DNA of 37,179 nt, from assembly GCA_013287145.1 (NCBI GenBank), contig JABDEI010000009.1, forward strand, positions 1 through 37,179. Direction: 5' to 3'. This DNA comes from Chlamydiota bacterium (GTDB lineage Bacteria > Chlamydiota > Chlamydiia > Chlamydiales > Parachlamydiaceae). Shown here piece by piece: positions 32,689 to 37,179 of this stretch. The notes beneath the pieces are model-generated. The model was not told the DNA's origin. It did no database searches and saw nothing but the letters and a program-made list of their open reading frames with translations. A program made the position numbers and the translations under genes. Position 1 is the first letter of the stretch. Every line of letters starts with the position of its first letter.

Positions 32689-33255
32689 ATGAAAACTACC
32701 AAAGAAGTGATTGCCAAAACAATAGAGATGATGGGAGATAAAATTGCTGAAAAGGATAAAAAAAAGCATGAGGATCTTTTAGTAAAAGTCCTTGAAGAAG
32801 GCCAGTGCATCAAAGATGTTATCGGATTCGACGCGCAAACATTGGAGGCTCTGTATGGACAAGCTTATAACTTATATAAATCCGGAAATTACGAACGCAG
32901 CGCCCTCCTTTTCCGTCTCTTGGTCGCTTTAAACCCGGTTGAATATAAGTATGCAATGGGACTTGGCGCTTCCTATCACCTGCTAAAAAACTATCATAAA
33001 GCCATCGAAGGCTACATGCTAGGGGCCTACTTAGACCCCTTGGATCCGGTTCCTTTTTTTCATGTCGCCGATTGCTATATTCAACTGCATGAAGCTCGAT
33101 GCGCCGTTTTTGCTCTTAAGGACACGATCGATCGCTGCTCTTCCAATGCTGCCTATGCTAAAATCCGCGAAAAAGCACAATTAATGCTCGAGGCAATACA
33201 CCAACAAATCAAGGAGATCGACAAATCCCCGCTACCTGCAAAGAAAGCGGCTTAA
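32689..33255 (+). CDS. SycD/LcrH-type T3SS class II chaperone, copy 2
   Basis: The 188-residue product shares the TPR core with copy 1: AYNLYKSGNYERSALLFRLL, YKYAMGLGASYHLLKNYHKA and PFFHVADCYIQLHEARCAVF, then a basic tail (KSPLPAKKAA). The ATG at 32689 is chosen because AAAGGAAGG lies just upstream and it starts 13 nt after the preceding stop; a longer frame from 32626 overlaps the translocator and is unlikely. As a class II chaperone it probably serves the translocator before it or the protein after it. The two copies differ throughout, so the duplication is not recent. Confidence 0.92.
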   Translation: MKTTKEVIAKTIEMMGDKIAEKDKKKHEDLLVKVLEEGQCIKDVIGFDAQTLEALYGQAYNLYKSGNYERSALLFRLLVALNPVEYKYAMGLGASYHLLKNYHKAIEGYMLGAYLDPLDPVPFFHVADCYIQLHEARCAVFALKDTIDRCSSNAAYAKIREKAQLMLEAIHQQIKEIDKSPLPAKKAA

Positions 33256-33264
33256 TAGAAGTTA

Positions 33265-33292
33265 TTCTCTAGAATAAAATCATTCTAGAGAA
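33265..33292 (+). promoter_or_regulatory. Perfect hairpin touching the ribosome site of the next gene
   Basis: TTCTCTAGAAT (33265-33275) pairs perfectly over 11 bp with ATTCTAGAGAA (33282-33292) around a 6-nt loop. The Shine-Dalgarno AAGGAG begins at the base of the stem. There is no T run, so it is more likely an RNA processing or translation-control element than a terminator. Confidence 0.7.
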
Positions 33293-33303
33293 AGGAGAAA
33301 ATT

Positions 33304-34974
33304 ATGACTATCTCAGGTTCGGGCGGCGGCAGCGGAAACGTTGGAGGACCTCAACAACCGACCATTGAAGAGCTTAATGCGACGGCTTTCGTCACAGTGG
33401 CAAAAGAACTTTTGGGCATCGGCGATTCCCTGCAAAGACCTATCTCTGATGTAGATAGAGAAGGGTTTTTAAAATATCGATCGCCGGCAAACAGGCCAAA
33501 CTTAGCCAATCCATTGGAATTATTGCGGCTGGCGACATCGGGAGCTCTTCTTTCTGATGAGGCTTTACTTACGGCCTATGATGCTCTTTTCAGTAAACTT
33601 CCCGCCGACGTTCAAGAGGAGCTCACAGCGCAAAACCAACTGCCTTTTGCCGAAAGGGACATCAATTTTGTCGTCCTAGACAATGTATTAACTTTTACCG
33701 CGCAAGCGCTCGTCTCCTTAAATAATGCTGCCCAGCCAATAGACCCCGCCAGCATCGAAGCTGGGCGCGCGCAAATGAATCTCACCCTGCCCCTCTTGAT
33801 GATGGCAAGCACGGTATCTCAAAGCGAGGCTATTCTTAACTTAGCCACTAATGTCGTCAACGGCTTGGGGCCTAATTCCCCCAACTTCGATACTTTTCTT
33901 AACTTTCTCAACCAAGCCAATGAATCTTTATCAAGCATGAAAGATGCTGCTAATGCCTTCGTTAATGCGGGTCAAAATGACTCTAGCGGCCTAAAGCCAG
34001 GCTTAAATGAACTCTCCAATGCAATTGCTGCAATGGCAACTTCTTTTTCCGGCTTGCAAAACCTTCAAGACTTGCAAATTCTTTCCTCGGTTTTTGATGC
34101 CATGGCTCTTACCACTGCTGCAATGACTCTCGATCCTGCGGCTCAGCCTCTGCTTTTAAGTTTAAGTCTTGCCTCTGTAGGATTAAGCTCAGATTCAAGC
34201 GCATTGTCCTTAACAGGCAGCGCTTCTAAGGCTTTAAGCAATGCCATCGCTCAAGGATTGCTCTCATCGGCGGTTTTACGAGACACCTCTTTAAATGCAG
34301 GAGCCAATTTGCTTTTTCCGGCCCTTGTGACAACTTCGCTTTTCTCATCAATGGTGATGGCAAGTTTAATCTTTGATAATGGCATAGGCCCCCTGCCGCC
34401 GTCTGATGCTGCAGACAACACCAATGCACGGCTTTTTACCCTTGATCTGGTCCTCTCCTTAGCCATTAACTCCACACTTGCAAACACCACCTTTGCAGCT
34501 ATTTCTCAATCGATCGGTGACAGCCCTGCCACTCAACAAATTGTCGCCGGCACTTTAACGCTGGCAGCTCTTTTTTTAATGATCATGGCTGTAAAAGAGA
34601 CCGGCAAAGTTGATGTCAATGCTCTCTTAGATAGCTTTACAGCGCCTTTAATCCATGAGCTAGAGAAGACTTCACAACTGGTCAATGAAGAGATTCATAA
34701 ACGCAATATCAGCGCAGACATTGAAAAGGGTTTAGAAAAACACCATGAGCTTGCCGTCAATATACAACAGGCCATTTTAGCGCTTCAAAATCAGAATTTT
34801 GATGAATTAATCGCCGTTTTCACTAAAGCCCTTGAAGGCGTGGGCATCAGCGCCGAAGATTTGCAGAAAGATTTAAAAGGCGTACAAGAATTCGCCAAAC
34901 TAATATCAACAACTTTTAACCAAGGAATGGAGGAACAAACAAACAATATTACGGGAATATCACAAGCGGCTTAA
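33304..34974 (+). CDS. Cysteine-free hydrophobic T3SS-locus protein, candidate translocator
   Basis: The 556-residue product begins with a Gly/Ser-rich stretch ([12 protein letters not shown]) and is Ala/Leu/Ser-rich throughout. Hydrophobic segments lie near residues 160-180, 335-355 and 415-435 ([19 protein letters not shown]), and the last ~110 residues form amphipathic helices ([20 protein letters not shown]). It contains no cysteine and no Sec signal. AAGGAG and a hairpin precede the ATG. Its position right after a class II chaperone suggests it is that chaperone's cargo, possibly a CopD-like second translocator. In the C-terminal part, [22 protein letters not shown] resembles the acidic helix of the repeats in the 23100 protein. 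The function is inferred. Confidence 0.7.
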   Translation: MTISGSGGGSGNVGGPQQPTIEELNATAFVTVAKELLGIGDSLQRPISDVDREGFLKYRSPANRPNLANPLELLRLATSGALLSDEALLTAYDALFSKLPADVQEELTAQNQLPFAERDINFVVLDNVLTFTAQALVSLNNAAQPIDPASIEAGRAQMNLTLPLLMMASTVSQSEAILNLATNVVNGLGPNSPNFDTFLNFLNQANESLSSMKDAANAFVNAGQNDSSGLKPGLNELSNAIAAMATSFSGLQNLQDLQILSSVFDAMALTTAAMTLDPAAQPLLLSLSLASVGLSSDSSALSLTGSASKALSNAIAQGLLSSAVLRDTSLNAGANLLFPALVTTSLFSSMVMASLIFDNGIGPLPPSDAADNTNARLFTLDLVLSLAINSTLANTTFAAISQSIGDSPATQQIVAGTLTLAALFLMIMAVKETGKVDVNALLDSFTAPLIHELEKTSQLVNEEIHKRNISADIEKGLEKHHELAVNIQQAILALQNQNFDELIAVFTKALEGVGISAEDLQKDLKGVQEFAKLISTTFNQGMEEQTNNITGISQAA

Positions 34975-34975
34975 G

Positions 34976-35093
34976 CTTTTTCGTGCCCCTGCCTCTTCGT
35001 GCCCGTGCCCTTGCCCGTGCCCGTGCCCGTGCCCGATTTCGAGCCGAGGCGAGCACGGAGGCAGGGCAAGTTGGGAAGTTGGTGACGAAAAAG
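34976..35093. repeat. GTGCCC hexamer repeat inside an imperfect palindrome
   Basis: Six hexamers lie in tandem at 34999-35034: five GTGCCC and one TTGCCC. They sit inside a loose inverted repeat, with CTTTTTCGT (34976-34984) matching ACGAAAAAG (35085-35093) and CTGCCT matching AGGCAG further in. The stretch is far more GC-rich than its surroundings. It fills part of the 282-base gap before the next gene; the rest, 35100-35240, is AT-rich without a clear promoter. Confidence 0.8.
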
Positions 35094-35256
35094 ACAGGGC
35101 AAATCGGGCATGAAGAACAGAGATAAAAACTGAATTAAATTAAAATAGTAGATAAATTAATTAAGATGTATTAAAATAATAATTATAGCATTATTTCCTG
35201 GAATTACTGAAACAAAACTTACCTTTATATTCCAAGAAATAAAGGAGGAGATGTTT

Positions 35257-36534
35257 ATGGGTGGACCAAGTTTAGATTCTCCGGGCGGACAACAATCGTC
35301 TTTCAAAGACATAAATTTGAAAAATTATTCCGATGTAGACCTGGAAATTACAGCCGAATTAATTGCCACGCAAGCAGCTACTGGAGTGACCGCAGATTCC
35401 ATTGTGGACTCATTGAAATACATGCAAGAGAAAGGCATCAAATTAAATCAAAAAACTTTAGATGCGCTGGAAGCCGGAACCCCGATTCTACCCCCTCCGA
35501 ATCCCTCGCAAACAACTTCATCATTTACGGTTTACTCCGATGGAGGCAGTAAAGTCAACAAACAAGTTCAAGATACACAACTGAATCAAGATAAAACAAC
35601 AGAGGATGATGGCACCGGATCAGGGGCTGTCAAGGGCAATAATGTTAATAGAAACGTCGTAACCGACCCACATTTAAATAAAACAGGCGGCTCCGGCGAA
35701 GTAGGCGGAACCAATCCCTGGTTTGGTTCAAATCCGCTAGTCACCATTTTACAAGAATACTTTTTGCTGATTCAATTGATGCAAAAAATGGAGTTGGCAA
35801 ATAACAAGATCGCCATCGGTGCTATGAATGCCGTCTGGGATATGTCTAAGAATGCAGCCCAAGCAATCAAAGATTCCGCCAACAAAGAAGCTATGCAACA
35901 CTACATTCAGGCAGCTGCTGCTGGCATTGGCATGGTCCTCTCGGTTGCAACCGCTGCAAAATCGGGCTGGGAAACTCACAAAGCCGGTAAAAACGTTGAT
36001 GCCGAGGATGAAGCGACGCAGGAAAAAATTAATGCCAAACAAAATCAACTCAATAAAGCCAAAATCGAATTTGGCGAAGCTAGCGGAGAACACAATAAAG
36101 CTCAAACATCCAATGATCAGACAAAAATCAAGGCGCTTGAAGAGAAAAAACAAGCTAAAAAAATAGAAAAAGAAAAACTTCAAGATGAACTTGATAACAT
36201 GAAGAGCAACCAAAAGGCGGAACTAGCCCAAAGGACGAGCCGCATTGCCCAGCAAGCACAGCATGCTACTGTGATATCCAATGCGGTTTTACAGGCCCTT
36301 CAGCACGGCACTGATATGACTAAAGAAATTCTCACTGGCCTTACGGTTGTTGAAAAAGCCAAATTTGATGGCTTGCTGCAAATGTATCAAGGCTACAAGA
36401 CCATTCAACAAAGTGTCATGGAACACTCGTTTGAGTCTCAGAAAAAATCGGAAGACTGGATTGCACAAACCCTGCAGCAAATTCAAAAGATTTCGGATGA
36501 AACCATGCGGTCCTTCGGCGTAAGACCTCATTAA
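35257..36534 (+). CDS. Cysteine-free T3SS-locus protein with one membrane segment and coiled coil
   Basis: The 425-residue product starts at the ATG at 35257, eight bases after AGGAGG; the ATG at 35251 is too close to that site. The N-terminus is Gly/Ser/Pro-rich, and a linker of Asn/Thr/Gly follows to about 150. One hydrophobic segment lies at about 216-234 (AAAAGIGMVLSVATAAKSG), then a charged coiled coil at about 240-320 (EEKKQAKKIEKEKLQDELDN) and a C-terminal amphipathic helix. One membrane segment plus coiled coil is the plan of minor translocators such as YopD, and CopD in Chlamydia, so that role is proposed. It contains no cysteine. The class I chaperone gene follows 10 nt later with AAGGAG overlapping the stop. 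Confidence 0.7.
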   Translation: MGGPSLDSPGGQQSSFKDINLKNYSDVDLEITAELIATQAATGVTADSIVDSLKYMQEKGIKLNQKTLDALEAGTPILPPPNPSQTTSSFTVYSDGGSKVNKQVQDTQLNQDKTTEDDGTGSGAVKGNNVNRNVVTDPHLNKTGGSGEVGGTNPWFGSNPLVTILQEYFLLIQLMQKMELANNKIAIGAMNAVWDMSKNAAQAIKDSANKEAMQHYIQAAAAGIGMVLSVATAAKSGWETHKAGKNVDAEDEATQEKINAKQNQLNKAKIEFGEASGEHNKAQTSNDQTKIKALEEKKQAKKIEKEKLQDELDNMKSNQKAELAQRTSRIAQQAQHATVISNAVLQALQHGTDMTKEILTGLTVVEKAKFDGLLQMYQGYKTIQQSVMEHSFESQKKSEDWIAQTLQQIQKISDETMRSFGVRPH

Positions 36535-36544
36535 GGAGTAACGG

Positions 36545-36931
36545 ATGCTGGAAAACTTTATGCAGCAATTGGCTAAAGAATTCGAAATTTCAGGTGACTT
36601 CGCCACGGGAGTTCCAGGCATGTATGCGATAAACCTGGATGGAAATGTTTTGATCGAGATCGCGCAAATTCCTCAAGGGTTTACACTCAATTGCAAGGTT
36701 TGTAATTGTCCTAAAAGTAAAGAGGAGGCTTTTTACACACAAGCCATGTTAGCCAATCTTTTTGGTCAGGGAACGCGGGGAGCCGTTTTGGGAATTAACG
36801 AAGAGGGAACCTTAGTAACGCTTGCAAAACTTGTTGATTACACTATTGATTATAAAGAATTTAGAGATATTATCGAAGACTTCATCAACTGCGTCGATTA
36901 TTGGAAAGAGGAAGCGATTGTTTATCAATGA
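36545..36931 (+). CDS. T3SS class I chaperone, Scc4 (CT663)-like
   Basis: The 128-residue acidic product has the CesT/SycE alpha-beta plan: an N-terminal helix (MLENFMQQLAKEFEI), strands with YAINLDGNVLIEIAQIPQGF, a central helix (EEAFYTQAMLANLFGQGTRG), further strands (AVLGINEEGTLVTLAKLVDY) and a C-terminal helix (KEFRDIIEDFINCVDYW). Family members are small dimeric cytosolic chaperones for T3SS substrates. In Chlamydia trachomatis the gene before cdsD is CT663, the chaperone Scc4, which works with Scc1 on CopN and also binds RNA polymerase; position and size suggest the same gene here. AAGGAG precedes the ATG. Its stop overlaps a small ORF by four bases. Confidence 0.75.
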   Translation: MLENFMQQLAKEFEISGDFATGVPGMYAINLDGNVLIEIAQIPQGFTLNCKVCNCPKSKEEAFYTQAMLANLFGQGTRGAVLGINEEGTLVTLAKLVDYTIDYKEFRDIIEDFINCVDYWKEEAIVYQ

Positions 36932-37032
36932 AATTATTAAAAAGGGATAGTGGCTATGATAGCAACTATCCCTTCATGTATGATAGACTTGTATTATACA
37001 GCAAAGATCAGTTAGAATGGATGGCTCATTAA
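36928..37032 (+). CDS. Possible 34-residue protein, ATGA overlap with the chaperone gene
   Basis: The start ATG overlaps the preceding TGA as ATGA, a common translational-coupling arrangement. The frame runs 34 codons (MKLLKRDSGYD to EWMAH) and stops 15 bases before cdsD. The peptide is rich in Tyr and Asp with a basic start and no membrane segment. The coding stretch also contains an inverted repeat, AAGGGATAGT with ACTATCCCTT (about 36940-36975), which could be the real reason for the sequence. No homologue is known to me. It may be chance. Confidence 0.35.
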   Translation: MKLLKRDSGYDSNYPFMYDRLVLYSKDQLEWMAH

Positions 37033-37047
37033 TAGCGGGATAAGGCT

Positions 37048-37179
37048 ATGGCTGCTAAATTAGTCGCAGAAGACGGCATACTTAAAGGACTAGTCCTCTC
37101 TTTGGATGATGGACAGGAATGGACTATCGGCAGGGATCCCGATTCCTGCCAACTCGTCGTTGAGGACCCCTCCACCTCA
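37048..37179 (+). CDS. cdsD: FHA-domain T3SS basal-body protein CdsD (start only)
   Basis: The ATG at 37048 with GGGATAAGG upstream opens a frame that runs to the window edge (44 codons). It begins MAAKLVAEDGILKGLVLSLD and continues with WTIGRDPDSCQLVVEDPSTS, the opening of an FHA domain with the conserved GR (residues 28-29) and serine (~42). In Chlamydia, CdsD (CT664) is the T3SS inner-membrane ring protein with an N-terminal FHA domain, and the gene lies right after CT663, as here. FHA domains bind phosphothreonine. The rest of the gene is outside the window. Confidence 0.8.
   Translation, partial: MAAKLVAEDGILKGLVLSLDDGQEWTIGRDPDSCQLVVEDPSTS

Overview
The window comes from a member of the phylum Chlamydiae, most likely an amoeba-associated 'environmental' chlamydia rather than Chlamydia itself. 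Three things point there: an NTT-type nucleotide translocase, the chlamydial gene block SNF2 helicase / mreB / GTP-PEP carboxykinase next to tig / clpP / clpX, and a type III secretion (T3SS) locus with LcrH/SycD chaperones, a CopB-like translocator and an FHA-domain CdsD start. The lineage call is from gene content and remembered gene order; no search was run.

Layout. 1-11578 (minus strand): nucleotide translocase (3' end outside the window), phosphoglycerate kinase, then a compact run read SNF2 helicase -> mreB -> pckG -> LysM protein. A ~630-bp nested palindrome separates the LysM gene from pgk. 11579-17162: accessory island with a structured leader, two tandem paralogues of unknown function, a secreted Ppx/GppA-like protein and an AT-rich helical protein. 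17391-17834: three tRNA-Gly genes (one CCC, two identical GCC) with a palindrome between the last two. 17907-21318: trigger factor, ClpP, ClpX. 21319-23099: an acetyltransferase-like gene flanked on both sides by long palindromes. 23100-28917: three cysteine-free proteins of unknown function, each with its own promoter signal. 29112-37179: a T3SS locus, reading chaperone, large translocator, chaperone, two further cysteine-free candidate translocators/substrates, a class I chaperone resembling Scc4, a possible 34-residue ORF, and the start of cdsD.

How the genes work together. The left part is housekeeping: ATP import from the host, glycolysis/gluconeogenesis, MreB-directed division and peptidoglycan work, and protein folding and turnover. 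The right part looks like the host-contact end of a T3SS: SycD chaperones would hold the hydrophobic translocators before export, the small class I chaperone would serve another substrate, and CdsD belongs to the basal body. The 917-, 462- and 398-residue proteins just upstream share complete absence of cysteine with the 556- and 425-residue proteins inside the locus, which suggests a common export fate.

The most unusual feature of the DNA is a set of long intergenic palindromes (14408-14483, 17579-17742, 21428-21696, 22633-22951, 3142-3772). They differ in sequence, but the three largest share a nested hairpin-within-hairpin plan.
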